A stretch of DNA of 64,000 nt from Yamagishiella unicocca (Eukaryota > Chlorophyta > Chlorophyceae > Chlamydomonadales > Volvocaceae): the NCBI GenBank assembly GCA_003116995.1, contig BDSL01000017.1, forward strand, positions 1 through 64,000. The letters are read 5' to 3'. This document shows positions 1 through 10,943 of this stretch, in pieces (position 1 is the stretch's first letter; every line of letters begins with the position of its first letter). The notes below the pieces were generated by a model that saw only the letters and a program-made list of their open reading frames with translations, was not told where the DNA came from and searched no databases. A program made the position numbers and the translations under genes.

Positions 1-52
1 TAAGGGCGGGTGCCGCCTGTCGTGCGGCCACTGTAACGCGGTCTCTCTCTCT
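1..52. other. left flank of satellite array
   Basis: This short stretch does not match the satellite unit and ends in a CT-dinucleotide run directly against the first unit, so the array begins inside the window. Nothing else is visible in it. Confidence 0.5.
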
Positions 53-3000
53 CTACGCCTGAGTGCGTGAGAGGAGGAGCGCCCACCTGTCCGCAGAGAC
101 TCCCTAGCAGTCTGAAGCGGCAAGCGTGTGTGTGCGAGCTTAGGTGGCTTGGCTCGCGCGTGGGTGCGTTGCTTTGGGACGCTCTCTGCTGCCTAAGACC
201 TTTGTCCTGAGAGGAGTGCATGTGTGTATGTGCATCAGACGCTCTGGCTCTGCTGGGTGCTGGATCGCTGTGCCAGAGCGCTGTGCATTCACATTCCCCG
301 TGCCTCCGTTCTACCTGTAGCTGCCACCCGCCGCTTGTGGCAACTGAAACCGTGGTCACCACACCCGCCTTTAGTTCATTGTCGTCATCACTGCCCAATG
401 TGCTGCAAGCCAGCGACTAACGCCCCCCTTCGCTCCCCCTTTATGTGCGCGCGCCCAGAGTGTCTCGCGGGTGCAGCAGGGTGACAGCAGGGGCCAAAAG
501 GTGCTTTGACAGATCGTCACCAGGGGTTCGCACGTGGTCCCCACCGTACTACTGATCTGGCCCAATGGTGCTTACGTGCCCAGTGCTGATGGGATGGGCG
601 GTTTTCACCATGGTATGAACGATCCATGACATTATAGCACTTCGCAAGGGACTTGCTTGTTCGGGTCCATGCGTCGGTGCAGCGACGGGCCTACGCCTGA
701 GTGCGTGAGAGGAGGAGCGCCCACCTGTCCGCAGAGACTCCCCTAGCAGTCTGAAGCGGCAAGCGTGTGTGTGCGAGCTTAGGTGGCTTGGCTCGCGCGT
801 GGGTGCGTTGCTTTGGGACGCTCTCTGCTGCCTAAGACCTTTGTCCTGAGAGGAGTGCATGTGTATGTGCATCAGACGCTCTGGCTCTGCTGGGTGCTGG
901 ATCGCTGTGCCAGAGCGCTGTGCATTCACATTCCCCGTGCCTCCGTTCTACCTGTAGCTGCCACCCCGCCGCTTGTGGCAACTGAAACCGTGGTCACCAC
1001 ACCCGCCTTTAGTTCATTGTCGTCATCACTGCCCAATGTGCTGCAAGCCAGCGGACTAACGCCCCCCTTCGCTCCCCTTTATGTGCGCGCGCCCAGAGTG
1101 TCTCGCGGGTGCAGCAGGGTGACAGCAGGGGCCAAAAGGTGCTTTGACAGATCGTCACCAGGGGTTCGCACGTGGTCCCCCACCGTACTACTGATCTGGC
1201 CCAATGGTATTACGTGCCCAGTGCTGATGGGATGGGCGGTTTTCACCATGGTATGAACGATCCATGACATTATAGCACTTCGCAAGGGACTTGCTTGTTC
1301 GGGTCCATGCGTCGGTGCAGCGACGGGCCTACGCCTGAGTGCGTGAGAGGAGGAGCGCCCACCTGTCCGCAGAGACTCCCCTAGCAGTCTGAAGCGGCAA
1401 GCGTGTGTGTGCGAGCTTAGGTGGCTTGGCTCGCGCGTGGGTGCGTTGCTTTGGGACGCTCTCTGCTGCCTAAGACCTTTGTCCTGAGAGGAGTGCATGT
1501 GTGTATGTGCATCAGACGCTCTGGCTCTGCTGGGTGCTGGATCGCTGTGCCAGAGCGCTGTGCATTCACATTCCCCGTGCCTCCGTTCTACCTGTAGCTG
1601 CCACCCCGCCGCTTGTGGCAACTGAAACCGTGGTCACCACACCCGCCTTTAGTTCATTGTCGTCATCACTGCCCAATGTGCTGCAAGCCAGCGGACTAAC
1701 GCCCCCCCTTCGCTCCCCCTTTATGTGCGCGCGCCCAGAGTGTCTCGCGGGTGCAGCAGGGTGACAGCAGGGGCCAAAAGGTGCTTTGACAGATCGTCAC
1801 CAGGGGTTCGCACGTGGTCCCCCACCGTACTACTGATCTGGCCCAATAGTACTTACGTGCCCAGTGCTGATGGGATGGGCGGTTTTCACCATGGTATGAA
1901 CGATCCATGACATTATAGCACTTCGCAAGGGACTTGCTTGTTCGGGTCCATGCGTCGGTGCAGCGACGGGCCTACGCCTGAGTGCGTGAGAGGAGGAGCG
2001 CCCACCTGTCCGCAGAGACTCCCCTAGCAGTCTGAAGCGGCAAGCGTGTGTGTGCGAGCTTAGGTGGCTTGGCTCGCGCGTGGGTGCGTTGCTTTGGGAC
2101 GCTCTCTGCTGCCTAAGACCTTTGTCCTGAGAGGAGTGCATGTGTGTATGTGCATCAGACGCTCTGGCTCTGCTGGGTGCTGGATCGCTGTGCCAGAGCG
2201 CTGTGCATTCACATTCCCCGTGCCTCCGTTCTACCTGTAGCTGCCACCCCGCCGCTTGTGGCAACTGAAACCGTGGTCACCACACCCGCCTTTAGTTCAT
2301 TGTCGTCATCACTGCCCAATGTGCTGCAAGCCAGCGGACTAACGCCCCCCCTTCGCTCCCCCTTTATGTGCGCGCGCCCAGAGTGTCTCGCGGGTGCAGC
2401 AGGGTGACAGCAGGGGCCAAAAGGTGCTTTGACAGATCGTCACCAGGGGTTCGCACGTGGTCCCCCACCGTACTACTGATCTGGCCCAATGGTACTTACG
2501 TGCACAGTGCTGATGGGATGGGCGGTTTTCACCATGGTATGAACGATCCATGACATTATAGCACTTCGCAAGGGACTTGCTTGTTCGGGTCCATGCGTCG
2601 GTGCAGCGACGGGCCTACGCCTGAGTGCGTGAGAGGAGGAGCGCCCACCTGTCCGCAGAGACTCCCCTAGCAGTCTGAAGCGGCAAGCGTGTGTGTGCGA
2701 GCTTAGGTGGCTTGGCTCGCGCGTGGGTGCGTTGCTTTGGGACGCTCTCTGCTGCCTAAGACCTTTGTCCTGAGAGGAGTGCATGTGTGTATGTGCATCA
2801 GACGCTCTGGCTCTGCTGGGTGCTGGATCGCTGTGCCAGAGCGCTGTGCATTCACATTCCCCGTGCCTCCGTTCTACCTGTAGCTGCCACCCCGCCGCTT
2901 GTGGCAACTGAAACCGTGGTCACCACACCCGCCTTTAGTTCATTGTCGTCATCACTGCCCAATGTGCTGCAAGCCAGCGGACTAACGCCCCCCCTTCGCT

Positions 3001-6000
3001 CCCCCTTTATGTGCGCGCGCCCAGAGTGTCTCGCGGGTGCAGCAGGGTGACAGCAGGGGCCAAAAGGTGCTTTGACAGATCGTCACCAGGGGTTCGCACG
3101 TGGTCCCCCACCGTACTACTGATCTGGCCCAATGGTGCTTACGTGCCCAGTGCTGATGGGATGGGCGGTTTTCACCATGGTATGAACGATCCATGACATT
3201 ATAGCACTTCGCAAGGGACTTGCTTGTTCGGGTCCATGCGTCGGTGCAGCGACGGGCCTACGCCTGAGTGCGTGAGAGGAGGAGCGCCCACCTGTCCGCA
3301 GAGACTCCCCTAGCAGTCTGAAGCGGCAAGCGTGTGTGTGCGAGCTTAGGTGGCTTGGCTCGCGCGTGGGTGCGTTGCTTTGGGACGCTCTCTGCTGCCT
3401 AAGACCTTTGTCCTGAGAGGAGTGCATGTGTGTATGTGCATCAGACGCTCTGGCTCTGCTGGGTGCTGGATCGCTGTGCCAGAGCGCTGTGCATTCACAT
3501 TCCCCGTGCCTCCGTTCTACCTGTAGCTGCCACCCCGCCGCTTGTGGCAACTGAAACCGTGGTCACCACACCCGCCTTTAGTTCATTGTCGTCATCACTG
3601 CCCAATGTGCTGCAAGCCAGCGGACTAACGCCCCCCCTTCGCTCCCCCTTTATGTGCGCGCGCCCAGAGTGTCTCGCGGGTGCAGCAGGGTGACAGCAGG
3701 GGCCAAAAGGTGCTTTGACAGATCGTCACCAGGGGTTCGCACGTGGTCCCCCACCGTACTACTGATCTGGCCCAATGGTGCTTACGTGCCCAGTGCTGAT
3801 GGGATGGGCGGTTTTCACCATGGTATGAACGATCCATGACATTATAGCACTTCGCAAGGGACTTGCTTGTTCGGGTCCATGCGTCGGTGCAGCGACGGGC
3901 CTACGCCTGAGTGCGTGAGAGGAGGAGCGCAGAGACTCGCCTAGCAGTCTGAAGCGGCAAGCGTGTGTGTGCGAGCTTAGGTGGCTTGGCTCGCGCGTGG
4001 GTGCGTTGCTTTGGGACGCTCTCTGCTGCCTAAGACCTTTGTCCTGAGAGGAGTGCATGTGTGTATGTGCATCAGACGCTCTGGCTCTGCTGGGTGCTGG
4101 ATCGCTGTGCCAGAGCGCTGTGCATTCACATTCCCCGTGCCTCCGTTCTACCTGTAGCTGCCACCCCGCCGCTTGTGGCAACTGAAACCGTGGTCACCAC
4201 ACCCGCCTTTAGTTCATTGTCGTCATCACTGCCCAATGTGCTGCAAGCCAGCGGACTAACGCCCCCCTTCGCTCCCCCTTTATGTGCGCGCGCCCAGAGT
4301 GTCTCGCGGGTGCAGCAGGGTGACAGCAGGGGCCAAAAGGTGCTTTGACAGATCGTCACCAGGGGTTCGCACGTGGTCCCCCACCGTACTACTGATCTGG
4401 CCCAATGGTGCTTACGTGCCCAGTGCTGATGGGATGGGCGGTTTTCACCATGGTATGAACGATCCATGACATTATAGCACTTCGCAAGGGCCTTGCTTGT
4501 TCGGGTCCATGCGTCGGTGCAGCGACGGGCCTACGCCTGAGTGCGTGAGAGGAGGTCCGCAGAGACTCCCCTAGCAGTCTGAAGCGGCAAGCGTGTGTGT
4601 GCGAGCTTAGGTGGCTTGGCTCGCGCGTGGGTGCGTTGCTTTGGGACGCTCTCTGCTGCCTAAGACCTTTGTCCTGAGAGGAGTGCATGTGTGTATGTGC
4701 ATCAGACGCTCTGGCTCTGCTGGGTGCTGGATCGCTGTGCCAGAGCGCTGTGCATTCACATTCCCCGTGCCTCCGTTCTACCTGTAGCTGCCACCCCGCC
4801 GCTTGTGGCAACTGAAACCGTGGTCACCACACCCGCCTTTAGTTCATTGTCGTCATCACTGCCCAATGTGCTGCAAGCCAGCGGACTAACGCCCCCCCTT
4901 CGCTCCCCCTTTATGTGCGCGCGCCCAGAGTGTCTCGCGGGTGCAGCAGGGTGACAGCAGGGGCCAAAAGGTGCTTTGACAGATCGTCACCAGGGGTTCG
5001 CACGTGGTCCCCCACCGTACTACTGATCTGGCCCAATGGTGCTTACGTGCCCAGTGCTGATGGGATGGGCGGTTTTCACCATGGTATGAACGATCCATGA
5101 CATTATAGCACTTCGCAAGGGACTTGCTTGTTCGGGTCCATGCGTCGGTGCAGCGACGGGCCTACGCCTGAGTGCGTGAGAGGAGGAGCGCCCACCTGTC
5201 CGCAGAGACTCCCCTAGCAGTCTGAAGCGGCAAGCGTGTGTGTGCGAGCTTAGGTGGCTTGGCTCGCGCGTGGGTGCGTTGCTTTGGGACGCTCTCTGCT
5301 GCCTAAGACCTTTGTCCTGAGAGGAGTGCATGTGTGTATGTGCATCAGACGCTCTGGCTCTGCTGGGTGCTGGATCGCTGTGCCAGAGCGCTGTGCATTC
5401 ACATTCCCCGTGCCTCCGTTCTACCTGTAGCTGCCACCCCGCCGCTTGTGGCAACTGAAACCGTGGTCACCACACCCGCCTTTAGTTCATTGTCGTCATC
5501 ACTGCCCAATGTGCTGCAAGCCAGCGGACTAACGCCCCCCCTTCGCTCCCCCTTTATGTGCGCGCGCCCAGAGTGTCTCGCGGGTGCAGCAGGGTGACAG
5601 CAGGGGCCAAAAGGTGCTTTGACAGATCGTCACCAGGGGTTCGCACGTGGTCCCCCACCGTACTACTGATCTGGCCCAATGGTGCTTACGTGCCCAGTGC
5701 TGATGGGATGGGCGGTTTTCACCATGGTATGAACGATCCATGACATTATAGCACTTCGCAAGGGACTTGCTTGTTCGGGTCCATGCGTCGGTGCAGCGAC
5801 GGGCCTACGCCTGAGTGCGTGAGAGGAGGAGCGCCCACCTGTCCGCAGAGACTCCCCTAGCAGTCTGAAGCGGCAAGCGTGTGTGTGCGAGCTTAGGTGG
5901 CTTGGCTCGCGCGTGGGTGCGTTGCTTTGGGACGCTCTCTGCTGCCTAAGACCTTTGTCCTGAGAGGAGTGCATGTGTGTATGTGCATCAGACGCTCTGG

Positions 6001-9000
6001 CTCTGCTGGGTGCTGGATCGCTGTGCCAGAGCGCTGTGCATTCACATTCCCCGTGCCTCCGTTCTACCTGTAGCTGCCACCCCGCCGCTTGTGGCAACTG
6101 AAACCGTGGTCACCACACCCGCCTTTAGTTCATTGTCGTCATCACTGCCCAATGTGCTGCAAGCCAGCGGACTAACGCCCCCCCTTCGCTCCCCCTTTAT
6201 GTGCGCGCGCCCAGAGTGTCTCGCGGGTGCAGCAGGGTGACAGCAGGGGCCAAAAGGTGCTTTGACAGATCGTCACCAGGGGTTCGCACGTGGTCCCCCA
6301 CCGTACTACTGATCTGGCCCAATGGTGCTTACGTGCCCAGTGCTGATGGGATGGGCGGTTTTCACCATGGTATGAACGATCCATGACATTATAGCACTTC
6401 GCAAGGGACTTGCTTGTTCGGGTCCATGCGTCGGTGCAGCGACGGGCCTACGCCTGAGTGCGTGAGAGGAGGTCCGCAGAGACTCCCCTAGCAGTCTGAA
6501 GCGGCAAGCGTGTGTGTGCGAGCTTAGGTGGCTTGGCTCGCGCGTGGGTGCGTTGCTTTGGGACGCTCTCTGCTGCCTAAGACCTTTGTCCTGAGAGGAG
6601 TGCATGTGTGTATGTGCATCAGACGCTCTGGCTCTGCTGGGTGCTGGATCGCTGTGCCAGAGCGCTGTGCATTCACATTCCCCGTGCCTCCGTTCTACCT
6701 GTAGCTGCCACCCCGCCGCTTGTGGCAACTGAAACCGTGGTCACCACACCCGCCTTTAGTTCATTGTCGTCATCACTGCCCAATGTGCTGCAAGCCAGCG
6801 GACTAACGCCCCCCCTTCGCTCCCCCTTTATGTGCGCGCGCCCAGAGTGTCTCGCGGGTGCAGCAGGGTGACAGCAGGGGCCAAAAGGTGCTTTGACAGA
6901 TCGTCACCAGGGGTTCGCACGTGGTCCCCCACCGTACTACTGATCTGGCCCAATGGTGCTTACGTGCCCAGTGCTGATGGGATGGGCGGTTTTCACCATG
7001 GTATGAACGATCCATGACATTATAGCACTTCGCAAGGGACTTGCTTGTTCGGGTCCATGCGTCGGTGCAGCGACGGGCCTACGCCTGAGTGCGTGAGAGG
7101 AGGAGCGCCCACCTGTCCGCAGAGACTCCCCTAGCAGTCTGAAGCGGCAAGCGTGTGTGTGCGAGCTTAGGTGGCTTGGCTCGCGCGTGGGTGCGTTGCT
7201 TTGGGACGCTCTCTGCTGCCTAAGACCTTTGTCCTGAGAGGAGTGCATGTGTGTATGTGCATCAGACGCTCTGGCTCTGCTGGGTGCTGGATCGCTGTGC
7301 CAGAGCGCTGTGCATTCACATTCCCCGTGCCTCCGTTCTACCTGTAGCTGCCACCCCGCCGCTTGTGGCAACTGAAACCGTGGTCACCACACCCGCCTTT
7401 AGTTCATTGTCGTCATCACTGCCCAATGTGCTGCAAGCCAGCGGACTAACGCCCCCCCTTCGCTCCCCCTTTATGTGCGCGCGCCCAGAGTGTCTCGCGG
7501 GTGCAGCAGGGTGACAGCAGGGGCCAAAAGGTGCTTTGACAGATCGTCACCAGGGGTTCGCACGTGGTCCCCCACCGTACTACTGATCTGGCCCAATGGT
7601 GCTTACGTGCCCAGTGCTGATGGGATGGGCGGTTTTCACCATGGTATGAACGATCCATGACATTATAGCACTTCGCAAGGGACTTGCTTGTTCGGGTCCA
7701 TGCGTCGGTGCAGCGACGGGCCTACGCCTGAGTGCGTGAGAGGAGGTCCGCAGAGACTCCCCTAGCAGTCTGAAGCGGCAAGCGTGTGTGTGCGAGCTTA
7801 GGTGGCTTGGCTCGCGCGTGGGTGCGTTGCTTTGGGACGCTCTCTGCTGCCTAAGACCTTTGTCCTGAGAGGAGTGCATGTGTGTATGTGCATCAGACGC
7901 TCTGGCTCTGCTGGGTGCTGGATCGCTGTGCCAGAGCGCTGTGCATTCACATTCCCCGTGCCTCCGTTCTACCTGTAGCTGCCACCCCGCCGCTTGTGGC
8001 AACTGAAACCGTGGTCACCACACCCGCCTTTAGTTCATTGTCGTCATCACTGCCCAATGTGCTGCAAGCCAGCGGACTAACGCCCCCCCTTCGCTCCCCC
8101 TTTATGTGCGCGCGCCCAGAGTGTCTCGCGGGTGCAGCAGGGTGACAGCAGGGGCCAAAAGGTGCTTTGACAGATCGTCACCAGGGGTTCGCACGTGGTC
8201 CCCCACCGTACTACTGATCTGGCCCAATGGTGCTTACGTGCCCAGTGCTGATGGGATGGGCGGTTTTCACCATGGTATGAACGATCCATGACATTATAGC
8301 ACTTCGCAAGGGACTTGCTTGTTCGGGTCCATGCGTCGGTGCAGCGACGGGCCTACGCCTGAGTGCGTGAGAGGAGGTCCGCAGAGACTCCCCTAGCAGT
8401 CTGAAGCGGCAAGCGTGTGTGTGCGAGCTTAGGTGGCTTGGCTCGCGCGTGGGTGCGTTGCTTTGGGACGCTCTCTGCTGCCTAAGACCTTTGTCCTGAG
8501 AGGAGTGCATGTGTGTATGTGCATCAGACGCTCTGGCTCTGCTGGGTGCTGGATCGCTGTGCCAGAGCGCTGTGCATTCACATTCCCCGTGCCTCCGTTC
8601 TACCTGTAGCTGCCACCCCGCCGCTTGTGGCAACTGAAACCGTGGTCACCACACCCGCCTTTAGTTCATTGTCGTCATCACTGCCCAATGTGCTGCAAGC
8701 CAGCGGACTAACGCCCCCCCTTCGCTCCCCCTTTATGTGCGCGCGCCCAGAGTGTCTCGCGGGTGCAGCAGGGTGACAGCAGGGGCCAAAAGGTGCTTTG
8801 ACAGATCGTCACCAGGGGTTCGCACGTGGTCCCCCACCGTACTACTGATCTGGCCCAATGGTGCTTACGTGCCCAGTGCTGATGGGATGGGCGGTTTTCA
8901 CCATGGTATGAACGATCCATGACATTATAGCACTTCGCAAGGGACTTGCTTGTTCGGGTCCATGCGTCGGTGCAGCGACGGGCCTACGCCTGAGTGCGTG

Positions 9001-9980
9001 AGAGGAGGTCCGCAGAGACTCCCCTAGCAGTCTGAAGCGGCAAGCGTGTGTGTGCGAGCTTAGGTGGCTTGGCTCGCGCGTGGGTGCGTTGCTTTGGGAC
9101 GCTCTCTGCTGCCTAAGACCTTTGTCCTGAGAGGAGTGCATGTGTGTATGTGCATCAGACGCTCTGGCTCTGCTGGGTGCTGGATCGCTGTGCCAGAGCG
9201 CTGTGCATTCACATTCCCCGTGCCTCCGTTCTACCTGTAGCTGCCACCCCGCCGCTTGTGGCAACTGAAACCGTGGTCACCACACCCGCCTTTAGTTCAT
9301 TGTCGTCATCACTGCCCAATGTGCTGCAAGCCAGCGGACTAACGCCCCCCCTTCGCTCCCCCTTTATGTGCGCGCGCCCAGAGTGTCTCGCGGGTGCAGC
9401 AGGGTGACAGCAGGGGCCAAAAGGTGCTTTGACAGATCGTCACCAGGGGTTCGCACGTGGTCCCCCACCGTACTACTGATCTGGCCCAATGGTGCTTACG
9501 TGCCCAGTGCTGATGGGATGGGCGGTTTTCACCATGGTATGAACGATCCATGACATTATAGCACTTCGCAAGGGACTTGCTTGTTCGGGTCCATGCGTCG
9601 GTGCAGCGACGGGCCTACGCCTGAGTGCGTGAGAGGAGGAGCGCCCACCTGTCCGCAGAGACTCCCCTAGCAGTCTGAAGCGGCAAGCGTGTGTGTGCGA
9701 GCTTAGGTGGCTTGGCTCGCGCGTGGGTGCGTTGCTTTGGGACGCTCTCTGCTGCCTAAGACCTTTGTCCTGAGAGGAGTGCATGTGTGTATGTGCATCA
9801 GACGCTCTGGCTCTGCTGGGTGCTGGATCGCTGTGCCAGAGCGCTGTGCATTCACATTCCCCGTGCCTCCGTTCTACCTGTAGCTGCCACCCCGCCGCTT
9901 GTGGCAATTGAAACCGTGGTCACCACACCCGCCTTTAGTTCATTGTCGTCATCACTGCCCAATGTGCTGCAAGCCAGCGG
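53..9980. repeat. ~643-bp tandem satellite, 15 full units plus one partial
   Basis: Units start at about 53, 691, 1329, 1972, 2615, 3258, 3901, 4531, 5162, 5805, 6448, 7079, 7722, 8353, 8984 and 9615; the last is cut off after about 366 bp at 9980. Long units are 643 bp and short units 630-631 bp, because of 12-bp deletions just after a GAGAGGAGG motif. The first two units are 638 bp. Interior units are nearly identical, and units 1-4 carry most substitutions. Several frames are open in every unit (60-180 codons on both strands), but none resembles a known protein, and open frames recur simply because the unit recurs. I see no pol III or rRNA match. The array ends about 570 bp from the 3' end of protease gene A. 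It is most simply a non-coding satellite; a repeated non-coding transcript cannot be excluded. Confidence 0.95.
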
Positions 9981-10221
9981 TCGGTGCTGGGCGCTCGAGC
10001 CTTTCCAAGGAACAATCAGTGTAGCGTTCAACCCAAGTCCGCACGCTTCACGGGTACGGCAAATGGCATTTACAGTGCTAATGCAAGAAGACACGCTGTT
10101 CGCGCCGGGACCCAGATTAAGATAAAATGTCGTGTGCCAAATGTGAGGCATTTAGAATCGCGGCCATCCTGCTGCCCATTGTGAACAACCCAAAACCAGT
10201 TGGCCACGTTACGCACCAGTT

Positions 10222-10309
10222 CAATCTAATCACTGCACTGCAGACTCCCCAAATCTTCCCCCCATTACAATCTAATCACTGCACTGCAGACTCCCCAAAT
10301 CTTCCCCCC
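10222..10309. repeat. 42-bp direct duplication
   Basis: A 42-bp block starting CAATCTAATCACTGCACTGC occurs at 10222-10263 and again at 10268-10309. It lies in the interval between the satellite (ends 9980) and the stop codon of gene A (10548). Apart from this duplication and the poly(A) signals, 9981-10547 shows no gene. Confidence 0.85.
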
Positions 10310-10310
10310 T

Positions 10311-10315
10311 TTACA
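10311..10315 (-). promoter_or_regulatory. TGTAA poly(A) signal candidate for gene A
   Basis: TGTAA, the usual volvocine polyadenylation signal, lies on the minus strand about 235 nt past the TAA stop of gene A. A second TGTAA at 10265-10269 belongs to the duplicated block. Assignment is by position and motif only. Confidence 0.4.
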
Positions 10316-10547
10316 ACAAGCACACAATTATTCCCGGCTTATAGGGCCCCGATTGCTAGAATACTCGCGCTTGCACTTTGCTCAATCCATGAAATCTCCT
10401 GCCACCTCGATAACGCACCGCCGCGAGGACCTCGCTATCCTCCTAGCTACATAATAATGGGCAACCATAAAGGGAATGAATGTAATGGTCGGACTACTTC
10501 AAAAAGCCATAACGCTGGAGTTCATGCGTGTGTTTGGTGAAGGCGGC

Positions 10548-10943
10548 TTACATGCGGGCAGATCGAGGCATGGAAGGCCGTGGTGGCGGCTTTAGAGAAG
10601 GTGGCGGCCTGGGGATAGGCGGTGGCCTGGGGGAAGGAGGCGGCGGGTGAGGCCTCGCTGGCGGCTTGGGCATAGGCGGCGACTTGTGGCATGGTGGCGG
10701 CTTGGGGCTAGGTGGCGGCGGCCTCGGTTTCGGTGGTGGTGGGCTTGGCTTCGGCGGCGGCTTGGGACTAGGTGGGGGCTTGCGAACTGGTGGAGGACTG
10801 GGGTTTGGTGGGGGGGTTGGCGGGGTCGGGGGGTCTGGTGGCGTGGGGGATGGAGGCGGGCTTGGTTTGCGCGGGGGCGAAGGCGGCGGCCTTGGCGGTC
10901 TTGGCGGTCGGGGTGAAGGCGGCGGTCTCGGCGAGGGCGGCGG
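10548..10943 (-). CDS. gene A exon 24: hydroxyproline-rich tail
   Basis: The exon starts after a GATGCAG acceptor in phase 0 and encodes 131 aa rich in PPPSPRPPP and KPPPSPKPP motifs, ending SARM-stop. Such Ser-Pro-Pro stretches are typical of extensin/pherophorin modules of volvocine extracellular matrix and probably become hydroxylated and glycosylated. The tail may anchor or target the protease to the matrix. The glycine-rich frames on the plus strand here are shadows of this exon. Confidence 0.85.
   Translation of the reverse strand, partial: PPPSPRPPPSPRPPRPPRPPPSPPRKPSPPPSPTPPDPPTPPTPPPNPSPPPVRKPPPSPKPPPKPSPPPPKPRPPPPSPKPPPCHKSPPMPKPPARPHPPPPSPRPPPIPRPPPSLKPPPRPSMPRSARM

Noticed and set aside
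53..9980. Repeated open frames of 61-180 codons in each satellite unit
   Set aside because: They recur in several frames and both strands with the unit, have no recognisable domain, and change with single-base variants.
53..9980. CRISPR array or direct-repeat defence locus
   Set aside because: Repeats are hundreds of bases long with no unique spacers, and the genome is eukaryotic.
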